NCBI GenBank assembly: GCA_021442155.1
Contig: JAKCPB010001440.1
Coordinates: forward strand, 1 to 64,000
DNA length: 64,000 nt
Reading direction: 5' to 3'
Source of the DNA: Cymbidium sinense
Lineage: Eukaryota > Streptophyta > Magnoliopsida > Asparagales > Orchidaceae
Shown here: positions 38,128 through 50,500 of the stretch, piece by piece
Layout of the letters: each line of letters starts with the position of its first letter
Position numbering within the stretch: the stretch's first letter is position 1
The notes under the pieces: model-generated
Database searches by the model: none
Told to the model about the DNA's origin: nothing
What the model saw: only the letters and a program-made list of their open reading frames with translations
Made by a program: the position numbers and the translations under genes

Positions 38128-39495
38128 AAATAAATAAAATAAAATAAACTTAAACTAAACTAAAATAAACAGAACCTACACTTAATGCTAAAATAAACTA
38201 AACCTAAACCTTAAACTAAATATAATAAAATATACTAAAGATAAACCTAAACCTAAACTAAAAACCTAAAAAATACAAAAACCTAAACCTAAAACCTAAA
38301 CCTAAAAAAAAATTATATAAAACCTAAACCTAAACCCAAAATTAAAAAATAAAACTTAAACCTATAAAATAAAATAAAATTAAAACTAGATAAAATAAAC
38401 ATAACCCAAACCCCAAACCCAAAAAAAATAAACTAAAATAATAAACCTAAACTAAAATAAATAAACATAAAATAAATAAACTAAACTAAACAAAAATAAA
38501 ATATAAACCTAAATAAAAATATAAAATAAACTAAATAAACCTAAACCTACCAGTTTACTTAATTTAAAAAACCTTAAACTGTAAACCTTAAACCCTAACA
38601 CTAAATCCTAAACCATAAACCCTAAAACCCTAAACCCTAAAAAAATAAAAAAAACTAAATAAAACCTAAACCTAAAAAAAATAAACCTAAAAATAAAACC
38701 TAAAAGTAAATAAAAATACAAAAACCTTTAACTAAAAAAACCTAAATCTAAAATAAAAATAAAACAAACAAAATAAAATAAACCTAAACCTAAACTAAAA
38801 TAAACAAAACTAAAATAAATAAAACCTAAACTTAAACCTCAAATAAACTAAACCTAAACCCAAATCTAAACTAAATAAAATAAAATTATCAAAAATAAAC
38901 CTAAACTTAAAAATAAACCTAAAATAATAACTAATAATCTAAAACTAAAAGATAAAATAAAAACTTAAACCTAAACCTAAAAATAAAAAAAAAAACCTAA
39001 ACCTAAAAAGTAAAATAAAAATAAAACTCAACTAAAAAATAAACCTAATCCTAAACCTAAAAAATAAACTAAAATAAAAAAGTTAAACTAAGAAAAATAA
39101 ACCTCAAATAAATAAACTAAATTAAATCAAAATAAAATATAAACCTAAATAAAAATAAAAGAACAATGTAAACTAAAATAAATAAATAAAATAAACTAAT
39201 TATACTAAACAAACCAAAACCAATCAATTTACTTAATTTTAAACAAAATTAAAACCTGAAAACCTAAGAAACCCTAAAGCCTAAACCTTGAACCCTAACC
39301 CTAACCCTAAACTTTAAACCCTAAAAGCATAAATCCTAAAACTCTAAACCCTAAAATCTAAACCCTAAACCCTAAACCCTAAACCTTAAACCTAAACCGT
39401 AAAGCTTAAATACCAAACCCTAAACCTAAACCTAAAGTAACTAAATAAGTTAAAAAATAAACCTAAACCCTAAAACTTGATAAACCTAAGCTAAG
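38113..39495 (+). repeat. Telomere-like satellite, segment 7
   Basis: AT-rich spacer interrupted by the RTE resumes at 38113. Boundary motif 38553-38565; short CCCTAAA block 38565-38640; AT-rich 38640-39215; boundary motif variant 39227-39239; CCCTAAA block 39250-39425. The conserved leader (gtaactaaataagtt, then cctaaaccctaaaactt) runs up to retrocopy 6. No gene. Confidence 0.9.
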
Positions 39496-39870
39496 AATGG
39501 GCGAACTATGACAACAAGAACATCACCATCAACCGCTCGGCCAGATCTGGTGAGGAAGGCCAAGTGGTTATCATAGTGGTGGTGGAGGATCTAGAGGTGG
39601 TGGTCAGAGCAGCAGTTGTTATGGAGGCATGAAGAGCAACAGAGTTTACTCCCGTGGTGGTGACGGAGGGAGAGATCGGGGATATGATGGTGGATTCTGC
39701 TACTTAAGAGGTCGGGGTGGTTCCGATGGGAACTAGAGGAACCTAAGAATGGCTAATCCAATCCATATGGAACTGTCTTTATAGTAGAGATTCTAGTTAT
39801 GTTGGGGTTTTGATTACATTTCATTTTGAACTATGTCGCCACTTGTGTCTTACAAAACATAACAAATACC
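39496..39870 (+). pseudogene. Glycine-rich RNA-binding protein retrocopy 6
   Basis: Begins at the shared breakpoint (ctaag then aatgggc). The RRM end is scrambled by small deletions, but acatcaccatcaacc, gatctagaggtgg and the Gly-rich codons remain. The end codes SDGN-stop-RN, with TAG in the Trp position. The 3' UTR is cut short: after cacttgtgtcttac it passes straight into telomere-like repeat near 39870, so the polyadenylated end is deleted. No usable frame. Confidence 0.8.
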
Positions 39871-42845
39871 CTAAATACTTAACTAAACCCTAAACCCAAA
39901 ACCTAAAACCTAAATTCTAAACCCTAAACCCTAGAAAACCTAAACCCTAAACCTAAAACCCTAAAATCGTAAATCATAAACCCTAAACCCTAAAACTTAA
40001 ACCTTAAACCCTAAACCCTAAACCATAAACCATAAACACTAAACCCTAAACCCTAAACCCTAAACCCTAAACCCCAATCCTCGAACCCTAAACCCTAAAC
40101 ACTAAATAAACCCAAGACCCTAAACCTTAAACCCTAAAAAGTTGAAAACCTAAACCTAAACTTAAACCTAAACCTAAAGAGAAAATAAAATAATAAACAA
40201 ATAAGAACCTAAACTAAACTAAAAAATAAAAAACCTAAATAAAATAAAAACTAAACTTAAAATAAAAATAAAATAAACCTAAAATAAAATAAAGAAAACA
40301 AAATAAAACCTAAACCTAAAATGAAATCCTAATAAATAAATAAACTAAAAACTAAACCCTAAAAAAAAAATAAAAATAAATTAAACCTAAACCTAAACTA
40401 AAATAAAAAAACATAAACCTAAACCTAAAATAAACTAAACCTAAACTAAATAAAATAAGATAAACTAAAAATAAACCTAAAATAAAAACCTAACACCATA
40501 ACCTAAAAATATAAAAAAATAAAAAACCTAAACCAAATCCTAAAAATAAAAAATAAAGCTTAAACCTAAAAAATAAAATAAAAATAAAACAAAACTAAAA
40601 AATAAACCTAAACTTAGAAAATGAACTTAAAATAAATAAACTAAACTTAATAAAAATCAAAATGAACCTATATAAATTTAAAAAATAAAATAAACTCAAA
40701 TAAATAAAAAATAAACTAAATTAACCTAAACCTACTAGTTTACATAATTTAAAAAAATAATAATAAAATAAAATAAATAAATAAACCCTAACCCTAAACC
40801 CTAAACCCTAAAACTAACCTTAAACCCTAAACCAACAACTTTAAACCCTTAAACCTTAAACTCTAAACCCTAAACCCTAAACCCTAAACACTAAACCTTA
40901 TAACCTATAACCTTAAACCCTAAACCCTAAAACCTAAACTTTAAACCTTATACCCCAAAACCTAAAAAATAAAATAAAACTAAAATAAAATAAACCTAAA
41001 TGTAAATAAAATAATAAATAAAATAAAATAAAACTTAAACCAAAACCTAAAAATAAAATAAATTAAAAAAACTAAACTAATTTAAAATAAACAAAATTAA
41101 ATAATAAACTATACCTAAAAACAAAAAACCTAAATAAAATAAAAATAAAAAGCAAAATTAAAATAAAATAAACCTAAAATATAATAAATAAAAGCTAAAT
41201 AAAAACATAAACCTAAAAAAATAAACCTAAAAAAAATGTAGAAAAAGTTAAAAAATAAAACCTAAACCCTAAACTAGAAAAAAAAACTTAAAACTAAAAT
41301 AAATAAAATAAAATAAACCTAAACCTGTACTAAAATAAAATAAAATAAAATAAATAAAACCTAAATATAAACCTAAACCCTAAACTAAATTAAAGAAAAT
41401 AAACTAAAAATAAACCTAAACCAAAATGAATAAATAAAACCTAAAAAAACCTAAACCAAACAATAAAAATAAAAATAAAACTAAACTAAAAAATATACCT
41501 AAACCTAAACCTAAAACATAAACCAAAATAAAAAACCAAAACTATAATAAATAAACCTAAAATAAATAAATTAAATAAAAACGAAAATGAACCTAAATAA
41601 AAATAAAATAAAATAAAATAAACTAAAATAAAAAAATAAACTAAATAAACTCAATAAACCTAAAATTACTAGTTTACTTAATTTAAAAAAAATTAAATAA
41701 ATAAAATAATAAAATAAGAAGAAAAAAATCCTAACCCTAAACCTAAATTCTAAACCATAAATTGATAATCCTATACCCTAAAACCCTAAACCCTAAACCC
41801 TAAACCCTAAACCCTAAAACCCTAAACCCTAAACCCTAAACCCTAAACCCTAAATCCTAAACCCTAAAACACTAAACCCTAAACACTAAACCCCTAAACC
41901 CTAAACTAACCCTAAAGCTTAAACCCTAAACCCTAAACTCTCAACCCTAAACCCTAAACCCTAAACCTATACCCTAAACCCTAAATAAAATAAACTTAAA
42001 ATAAAATAAATTATAAACTAAATAAAAACCTTAACCTAAATAATAAACCTAAAAATAAAACTTAAACCCTAAACTAAGAAAAATTTAAACCTAAAATTAA
42101 AAAAAATAAATTGAAACCAAAACTAAAATAAACTAACTAAAATAAATAAAATATAAACCTAAACCTAAAATAAACTTAACCTTAAAAAAATAAAATAAAA
42201 TAAAATAAAAATAAACCTAAACCTAAAAGAAAAAATAAAACCTAAAAATAAACCTGTAATAAAAACCTAAAATCTAAACCTAAAAAAATAAAATAAAAAC
42301 CTAACCCTAAATCTAAAAATTAAAAATAAAACATAAACCTAAACCTAAAAAATAAAATAAAACTAAAACTATACAAAAAAATAAACATAAACCTAAACCT
42401 AAACCAAAAAAAAACCTGAAGTAAATTAAATAAACATAAAATAAATAAATTAAACTTAATAAAAATATAGAATAAACTAAATCAACTAAATAAACCAAAA
42501 CCTACAGGTTTACCTAATGTTTTCAAAAGAAAAAACCATAAATCGTAAACATTAAACCCTAAACACTAAATTCTACCTAAACCCTAAACCTAAAATAAAG
42601 TAAAATAAAAACTAAATAAAAACCTAAACCTAGAAAAGAAACCTAAAAATGAAACCTAAAGGTAAATAAAAAATATAACATAAACCCTTAACTAAAAATA
42701 AACTTAAACCTATAAAAAAAATAAAACAAACACAATAAGTTAAATCTAACCATAAACTAAAATAAACTAAACTAAATTAAATAAAACCTAAACCTAAACA
42801 TAAAATAAACCTAAACCCTAAAACCTAATCAACATAAACACTAAG
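39871..42845 (+). repeat. Telomere-like satellite, segment 8
   Basis: CCCTAAA blocks 39870-40150, 40780-40965, 41725-41990 and a short one at 42530-42595. AT-rich spacers 40150-40725, 40965-41655, 41990-42490 and 42595-42800. Boundary motifs 40738-40750, 41672-41684 and a variant near 42508-42525 (gtttacctaatgttt). Units are 0.85-0.95 kb. Leader of retrocopy 7 at 42800-42845. The - strand ORF 42313-42498 is a product of the AT-rich words. Confidence 0.9.
41784..41868 (+). repeat. Densest telomere-type heptamer tract
   Basis: Twelve CCCTAAA heptamers in 85 bases, broken only by one extra A at 41819 and one TCCTAAA at 41855-41861. The cleanest long telomere-like stretch seen in the window. Confidence 0.9.
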
Positions 42846-43336
42846 AATGGGCAAAACCTTGATGGAGGGAACATCACCATCAACCAGGCTCAGTATAGAT
42901 CTGGCGATGGAGGCGAAGGCGGAGGTGGCGGTTATCAAAGTGGTGGTGGGGGATATGGAGGTACTGGTGGATACGGAGGTGGTGGTCGGAGCACTGGTGG
43001 TTATGGAGGTGGGAAGGGCGATGGAGATTACAACCATGGTGGTGGTGGAGGGAGAGATCAAGGATATGATGGTGGATCCCTCTACTAGAGAGGTCATGGT
43101 GGTTCTGATAGGAACTAGAGAAACTTAAGAACGACTGATTTGATCTACTACTTATGGAACTTTGTCTTTATAGTATAGACGATTTTAGCTACATAGAGTT
43201 TTTGATTTGCTCTATGCGTGCTCATTTTTGAACTATGTCACCGCTTGTGTCATAGAAAACTTAGTGTGTTAATTGGTTGATGAAATCGAAAAGAAGAAAT
43301 GTTGAATCTAATTTTGTTCTCTGTTTAAAAAAAAAA
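42846..43336 (+). pseudogene. Glycine-rich RNA-binding protein retrocopy 7 (best preserved)
   Basis: The longest in-frame remnant. From 42846 the frame reads NGQNLDGGNITINQAQYRSG with no stop, matching the end of a GRP RRM. It continues through a Gly-rich tail (DGGEGGGGGYQSGGGGYGG, GGYGGGGRSTGGYGGGKGDG, YNHGGGGGRDQGYDGGS). The first stop is after SLY near 43086; the terminus is SDRN-TAG-RN. The 3' UTR and an A-tract to 43336 follow. The 93-residue ORF starting with ATG at 42847 is the +1 shadow frame, and the - strand 90-residue ORF is antisense. The RRM upstream of NGQ is absent, so it cannot encode a functional RNA-binding protein. Confidence 0.88.
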
Positions 43337-45819
43337 CCAAAAACCCTAAATCCTTAACTAAAACTTGAACCTTAAATCTAAAATTAAACGTAAACCATAA
43401 AAACCCTAAATCCTAAACCCTAAATGCTAAAATACTAACCCTTAAACCCTAAACCCCAAACCCCAAACCCTAAACCCTAAATAAACCCTAAACCCTAAAC
43501 CCTAAATCATAAAAAGCTAAAAACCTAAACCTAAACTAAATAAAACTAAAAAATAAAATAAATAAAAAACATAAACCAAATTTAAATAAAATAAAAACTA
43601 AAACTAAAACTAAAACCTAAACCTAAACCATTAAAGGAAATAAAATAAAAATAAATAAATAATAAAATAAACTAAAAAAAACTTAAATATAAAAAAAATT
43701 GAACCTAAAATAAAAATAAAATAATCCTAAAATAAAATATAATAAAAACTAAATAAAAACCAAAACCTAATAAAAAACCTAAAGAGAAAATCTAAAAATG
43801 AATAAAAAATAAAAGCTAAACACTAAACTAAAAAAAAAACCTAAACCTAAAATAAAAATAAAATAAACATAAACTTAAACTAAAATAAACTAAACTAAAA
43901 TAAATAAAACCTAATCCTAAACCTAAACTAAATAAAATAAAATAAACTAAAAATAAACCTAAACCTAAACTAAAAAATAAAATTCAAAAATAAACCTAAA
44001 ATAAAAACCTAAAACCAAAACTTAGAAAAATAAAAATAAAAATAAATACCTAAACCTAAAAATAAAAAATAAAAGGAAAACCTAAAAAAATAAAATAAAA
44101 CTAAAACTAAACTAAAAAAATAATCTTAAACCTAAACCTAAACCAAAAAAATAAACTAATATAAAAAACCTAAACCAAAAAAAATAAACTAATATAAAAA
44201 AACCTAAACTAAATAAAAATAAAAATGAACCTAAATAAAAATAAATAATAAAATAAAAAATAAATATTAAATAAAATAAACTAAAATAAATAAAAAATAA
44301 ACTAAATAAACCTAATCCTACCAATTTACATAAATAAAACCTAAAAATAAAATAAATAAGAAAACCTAAACCTAAATAAAATATAAATATAAAATAAAAT
44401 ATAAACATAAAATACAACATTAACCTAAACATATACCTACAAAGAAAAAAAACAAAACTAAAATAAAATAAATAAAAACCTAAACTAAACTAAAAAAAAC
44501 CTAAATAATATAAAAACTAAACGTAAAATAAAAATGAAATAAACCTGAAATAAAATAAAATAAAAATAAAATAAAAATCTAAACAAAAAAAATCTGAAAA
44601 ATAAATAAAAAATAAATAAATAAACCCTAACCCTAAACCCTAAACCCTAAACCCTAAACCCAAGCCATAAACCCTACACCCTAAACCCTAAACCCTAAAC
44701 CCTAAAAAGCTAAAAACCTAAACCTAAAATAAATAAAACCTAATAATAAAATAAATAAATAAACCTAAATCAAAATAAAGCAAAAAATAAAATAAAATAA
44801 AAAAATAAACTAAAAGCTAAACCTAAACATAAAAAGAACATTAAATAAGTTAATTAAATAAAAACCTAAACTAAACTAAAAACATTAAAAAACCTAAATA
44901 AAATAAAAATCCTAAAATAAAATAAAATAAACATATATAAAATAAAATAAAACTAAATAAAACTTAAACCTAAAAAAGCCCAAAAATAAAACCTAAAAAT
45001 AAATAAATCATAAAATCTAAACCCTAAACTACAAAAATGTAAACCTAAAATAAAAATAAAATAAACTTAAACCTAAACTAAAATTAATAAAACCTAAAAT
45101 GTCAAACTAAAATAAACTAAACCTAAACCAAACGCTAAATAAAATAAAATAAATTAAATTAAAAATAAATCTAAACCAAAATTATATAATAAAATCTAAA
45201 AACAAACCTAAACTAAAACCTAAACCAAACCTAAAATAAAATAAAACCTAAACCTAAACCTAAAAATAAAAAATAAAACCTAATCCTAAAAAAATAAAAA
45301 TAAAACTAAACTAAAAAATAAACCTAAACATAAACCTAAACCTAAAAAATAAATAAAAATAAAAATGCTAAACTAAAATAAAGAAACATAAAATAAATAA
45401 ACTAAATTAAATAAAAATAAAAAATAAACCTAAATAAAAATAAAAAATAAATTAAACTAAAATAAATAAAAATTAACTAAATAAACTAAATAAACCTAAA
45501 CCTACTAGTTTACTTAATTTAAAAAAAAATCATAAACACTAAACCCTACATCCTAAACCCTAAACCTAGAACTATATACCCTAAACCTTAAAAAGCCCTA
45601 AATCCTAAACCCTAAACCTTAAACCTTAAACCCTAAATAATAAGCAGTAAACCCTAAACCCTAACCTTAAACTCTAATCCCTAAACCCCAAACCCTAAAC
45701 CTAAACTTAAACCGAAAGTAACTAGATAAATTAAAAAGTAAACCAAAACCCTAAAACCTAATAAACCTAAACTTAAACCTAAACCCTAAAACCTAATAAG
45801 CCTAAACCTAAACCCTAAA
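43337..45819 (+). repeat. Telomere-like satellite, segment 9
   Basis: CCCTAAA block 43340-43520, AT-rich 43520-44315, decayed boundary near 44320-44335, AT-rich 44335-44615, short CCCTAAA block 44620-44710, AT-rich 44710-45495, boundary motif 45508-45520, CCCTAAA block 45530-45710. The leader at 45715-45819 is partly duplicated (cctaaaccctaaaacctaat occurs twice). The - strand ORF 44112-44432 is low-complexity from the spacer. No gene. Confidence 0.9.
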
Positions 45820-46253
45820 AATGGGAAGAACCTTGAAGGCGAACATCATCAAACCGTTCGCCTAGATCCAGGTGGAGGTGAAGGCTAATGCACCATTATC
45901 AGTGGTGGTGGTGGAGGTCTGATGGATATGGAGGTGGTGAAAGAAGAGTGGTTATGGAGGCGGGAGGAGCAAGGTTAAATGGAAGGAGAGATATATGATG
46001 GTGTATTCTCGCTACTTGAGAGGCCGTGGTGGTTCTTGGGAACTAGAGAAAAGGGATGACCGATCTGACCACGATTATGGAACTATGTCTTTACAATAAA
46101 GATGGTGCTAGTTATCTAGGGTTTTCAATTTTCTCTGAGTGCTCATTTTTTATTTATGTCTTCACTTGTGTCTTACAAAACTTGGTCTGTTACTTGGTTG
46201 ATGAAATAAAAAAAAGAAATGATGAATATGAATTTATTCTCTATTAAAAAAAA
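45820..46253 (+). pseudogene. Glycine-rich RNA-binding protein retrocopy 8
   Basis: Starts at the shared breakpoint. The frame reads NGKNLEG before a deletion. The Gly-rich part is shortened; it ends LRGRGGSWEN-like codons with TAG in the Trp position, followed by a complete 3' UTR (tatgtctttacaataaag, ggttgatgaaat, ttattctct) and an A-tract to 46253. No usable frame. The 63-residue ORF 46056-46247 lies in the 3' UTR and is not a gene. Confidence 0.82.
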
Positions 46254-46393
46254 TAAAAATGAAAAACCCTTAGCAGAAACTTGAATCCAAAACCTAAAAT
46301 GTAAATGTTAAACCCTAAATCTTAAAACCTAAACCCTAAACCCTAAACCCTAAAACCTACAACCCTAATCCGTAAACTCTAAACCCTAAACTC
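46254..46393 (+). repeat. Telomere-like block before L1-C
   Basis: Short CCCTAAA-rich stretch between the poly(A) end of retrocopy 8 and the 5'-truncated L1-C. No gene. Confidence 0.85.
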
Positions 46394-47145
46394 TATTGAT
46401 TCCTACTGCTATGTTTGGTTGGGTGGCCTTGATGGCTGGCTGTAGCTATGCTGTTGGTTGGTGGATATGCATGAATTTTTGGTTTTTTACCTTTGACCTT
46501 TGTTTATTTTGGGTGGCTTTGAAGGTGGCTGTTTCTTGGCAGCTACCTTATTTTTGGTTGGTTGCTTTACTATAGATTGGCTAGATGTTTTATTGGTTAG
46601 TTTTTTATTTAATCTTGATGATAGATATTGGAACTTGGCTAGCTCTTTCCTGCTAGCTATTTGGTTTAATCGAGGTAAGTTGGCTATGATGGTGGATGTT
46701 TCCATTATCTTTTGGTTGGTAGCACCATATGTGATTGTAACCCTTTTTCTAAAGTTTGGATGCTCAGATATCCTATAACCCATTGAGCTGAATGTGATTG
46801 AGCCTGAGCCTTATCTAAGATTTTTATCATTTTGCTTATTTTGTGTATTTAGCTTGTCCTTATTTCTAGATGCTTATCTCTATCTTAAGTTCTTTGCCAA
46901 TTTGTGGCAGGTTTTGGGGTTGTAGGTGGTTTGTGCATCTCTTAGAAGATTTTGAGAAATGGCTTTCTTGGAATTGATGTTTCTTTCTTAGTTTTTTCTT
47001 TTCTTTCTTTGCTTTCATTTTCTTATAATAGGTAGATTTATCTCTTAGGCTAAAGAGCTCTATAAATAGGCTTTAGAGATTTATCCCCTAAGGACCTTGT
47101 ATCCCTTACTTTTTGGCAATAAAATTCTCCCACTTTTGATTTTAA
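46394..47145 (+). mobile_element. L1-C: 3'-UTR fragment of the L1 LINE
   Basis: About 750 bases corresponding to the last part of the L1-A and L1-B 3' UTR, same orientation. The right end has ggcaataaaattctcccact with aataaa at 47118-47123, then tttaaaaaa, perhaps a trace of poly(A). Extreme 5' truncation like this is typical of LINE insertion. The downstream neighbour is the middle of glycine-rich retrocopy 9, with no leader and no 5' part in between. ORFs on both strands here (46500-46778 and 46487-46783) are compositional. Confidence 0.88.
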
Positions 47146-47520
47146 AAAAGTGGTGGTGGGATCTTGAGGTGTTGGAGGATATTGAGGTGGTTTGGAAATG
47201 GTTATGGATGCGGAGGTTATAGCCATGGTGATGGCGAAGGAGAGATTGGGGAAATGATTGTGGATCCCGTTACTCGAGAGTCCAGGGTGGTTTTGATCGA
47301 AACTGGAGAAACAGAAAAATGGTCGATCCGATCTGCTACTTATGGAACTCTTTCTTTATAGTAGAAACAGTTCTAGTTATCTAGGTTTTTATTTGCTCTA
47401 TGCATGCTCAATTTTTATCTATGTTGTCGCTTGTGTCTTAGAAAGCTTCGTGTGTTACATGGTTGATGAATTTGAAAATAAGAAATGTTGAATCTTAATT
47501 TGTTCTCTGTTAAAAAAAAA
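47146..47520 (+). pseudogene. Glycine-rich RNA-binding protein retrocopy 9 (5' part missing)
   Basis: Begins inside the Gly-rich segment (agtggtggtggg) directly after L1-C; the RRM remnant and leader are absent. The end codes YSRVQGGFDRNWRN, the only copy with TGG (Trp) where copies 3, 4, 6, 7, 8 and 10 have TAG. This confirms a plant GRP-like NWRN terminus for the parent. The usual stop is lost. 3' UTR to ttgttctct and an A-tract ending at 47520. The 65-residue ORF 47164-47361 is in a shifted frame. Confidence 0.85.
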
Positions 47521-50500
47521 CCAAAAATCCTAAACCATAAACTAAAACTTGAACCATAAACCATATACCTAAACCTTAAATCGTAAACCTTAAGCCCTAA
47601 ACCATAAAATCCCTAAACCCTAAAATCCCTAAACCCTAAACCCTAAACCCTAAAATGCTAAACCCTAAACCCTAAACCTTAAACCCTATACCCTAATCCC
47701 TAAACCCCAAACCCTAAACCCTAATCCCTAAACCCTAAACTAACCCTAAACCCTAAATCCTAAAAAGCAGAAAACCTAAACTTAAACTAAATAAAACATA
47801 AAAAAATATAATAATGAAAAAAACCTAAACCAAAATAAAATAAAAAATAAAAAATAAATAAATAGATAAACTAAAATCTAAACGTAAACTTAAACCTAAA
47901 CCTAAAATGAACATAAAATAAAAAAATAAAAACTAAACTAAAATAAGATAAATAAAAACCTAAACTAAACTAAAAAAAAACCTAAATAAAATAAAAACTA
48001 AACCTAAAATAAAATAAAATAAACCTAAAATAAAATAAAATAATAACTAAATAAAACCTAAACTTAAAATAAACCTAAAATAAATAAAAATAAACCTTAA
48101 TCCTAAACTAAAAAAAAAAAACCTAAACTTGAAATAAAAAATAAAATAAACCTAAACTTAAAATTAAATAAATAAAACTTAAACCTAAACCTAAAATAAA
48201 TAAATAAAATAAAAAATAAACCTAAAGCTAAACTAAAAATTAAAACCTAAAAATAAATCTAAACTAAAACCAAAAACCTTAACCTAAAAAAAAAGCTTAA
48301 ACCTAAACCTAAAAATAAAATACAAAACCTAAACCTAAAAAATAAAGTAAAAATAAAACTAAACTAAAAAATAAACCTAAACCTAAACCTAAAATAAACT
48401 AAAATAAAACCTAAACTAAAATAAATAAACTAAACTAAATAAAAAATAAAATATACCTAAATAAAATAAAAAATAAAATAAACTAAAATAAAAACTAAAT
48501 AAACTAAACTTAACATTTTACTTAACTTAAAAAAATATATATAAATAAATAAATAAACCTAACCCTAAACCCTAAATGCTAAACCCTAAACCCTAAACCT
48601 AGAACCCTAAACCATAAAACCCTAAACCCTAAACCCTAAACCCTAAAACCAAAACCTAAACCCTAAACCCTAAACCCTAAACTCAAAAAAACCCTAAACT
48701 AAACCTAAAATACTAAACCCTAAACCCCTAAACCCCTAAACCCTAAACACTAAACCCAAATAAAACCATAATTAAACCATCCTAAACCCTAAACCCTAAA
48801 ACCTAAACCTAAATAACAAAAATACAAATAAAATAATAAAAAATCCTAAATTAAACCTAATCCTAAACCTAAAAAATAAAATAAAATAAAAATAAAAAAC
48901 TAAAATAAAAAAAAATAAATAAAAACCTAAACTAAACCAAATAAAATAAAATAAACCTAAGAAAACCTAAATAAAATAAAATTAAACCTAAAATAATATT
49001 AAAATAAACCTAAGATAAAATAAAATAAATAAAACCTAAACCTAAAAAATAAAACTTATAAATAAATAAAAATAACAACTAAACCTAAGAAAAAACCAAA
49101 AAACCTAAAATAAAAAAATAAATTAACAAAATAAAATAAACCTAAACCTAAAACTAAACTGAAATAAATGAAACTTAAACCTAAACCTAAAATAAACTAA
49201 ACCTAAACCAAACCTAAAAAATAAAATAAAATAAAATCAAAATAAACCTAAACTAAAAATATAACCTAAAACATAAAATAACATCCTAAAACTTAAACTT
49301 AAAAAATAAAATAAAACCTAAACTTAAACAAATAATAAAAATAAAACCTAATCCTAAAAAAATAAAATTAAAATTAAACTAAACTAAAAATAAACCTAAA
49401 CCTAAACTTAAAAATAAACTAAAATAAAAAAAACCTAAACTAAAATAAATAAACCTAATATAAATAAACTAAACTAACTAAAAATAAAAATAAACCTAAA
49501 TAAAATTGAAAAATCAAAATAAATTAAAATAAACCTAAACTTACTACTAAATTTTTCAAGAAAAGATCCTAAATCATAAACTAAAATAAAGCCTAAAAAT
49601 AAACCTAAAATGAAAACCTAAAACCTGAACCTAAAAAAAAAAAAAAATGTAAACCTAAATCTAAAAAAAAAAACTTAAGCATAAAAAATAAAATAAAATA
49701 ATACAAAACTAAAACATAAACATAAAGCTAAACCTAAACAATAAAAAAACTAAAATAAAAAACCTAAACTAAAAAAATAAACTAAACTAAATAAAAATAA
49801 AAATACTAAATAAAAGTATAAAATAAAATAAACTATAATAAATAAAAAATAAACTAACTAAACCTAAACATACGAGCTTACTTAATTTTTCAAAAAATTA
49901 ATTACTAAAATATTATAAAATAATAAAAAAACCTTAACCCTAAACCCTAAACCCTAAAGTTAATCCTAGATCCTAAACCCTAAACACTAAACCTACAACC
50001 CTAAACCTTTAACCCTAAACCCTGAAACCCTAAACCCTAAACCCTACATGCTAAACCCTAAACCTTATGAAGAAAACATTAAACTCTAAACCTTAAACCC
50101 TAAACCCTAAACCCTAAACCCTAAAGAGAAACCTAAAACCTAAACACTAAACCCTAAGCCATAAAAACCCTAAACCCTAAACACTAAACCCTAAACCCTA
50201 AACCATAAACCCAAAGCCCTAAACCCTAAACCCTAAAACCTAAACCTAAATAAATAAAATAAAATAAAATAAAAGAAAAACCTAAACTAAAACCTAAACC
50301 TAAAACTAAACCTAAACCTAACCCTAAAAATAAATTAAAATTGAAAATAAAAACTAAACTAAAATAAAATAAATAAAAACCTAAACTAAAGAGAAAATAA
50401 AATAAACCTAAAAATAGAAAACCTAAATAAAATTAAAAGTAAACCTAAAATAAAAATAAAATAAGCCAAAGATAAAATAAAATTAAAACTAAATAAAACC

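Noticed and set aside
42847..43128. 93-residue ORF with a good ATG
   Set aside because: It is the +1 frame of glycine-rich retrocopy 7. The family motif NGQNLDG and the Gly tail are in the frame starting at 42846. The same applies to 3300-3635.
44112..44432. 106-residue - strand ORF rich in Phe/Tyr/Leu (also 42313-42498)
   Set aside because: Low-complexity translation of the AT-rich spacer words; no gene signature.
46487..46783. Overlapping ORFs of 92-98 residues on both strands
   Set aside because: Both lie in the L1-C 3'-UTR fragment, which aligns with non-coding ends of L1-A and L1-B.
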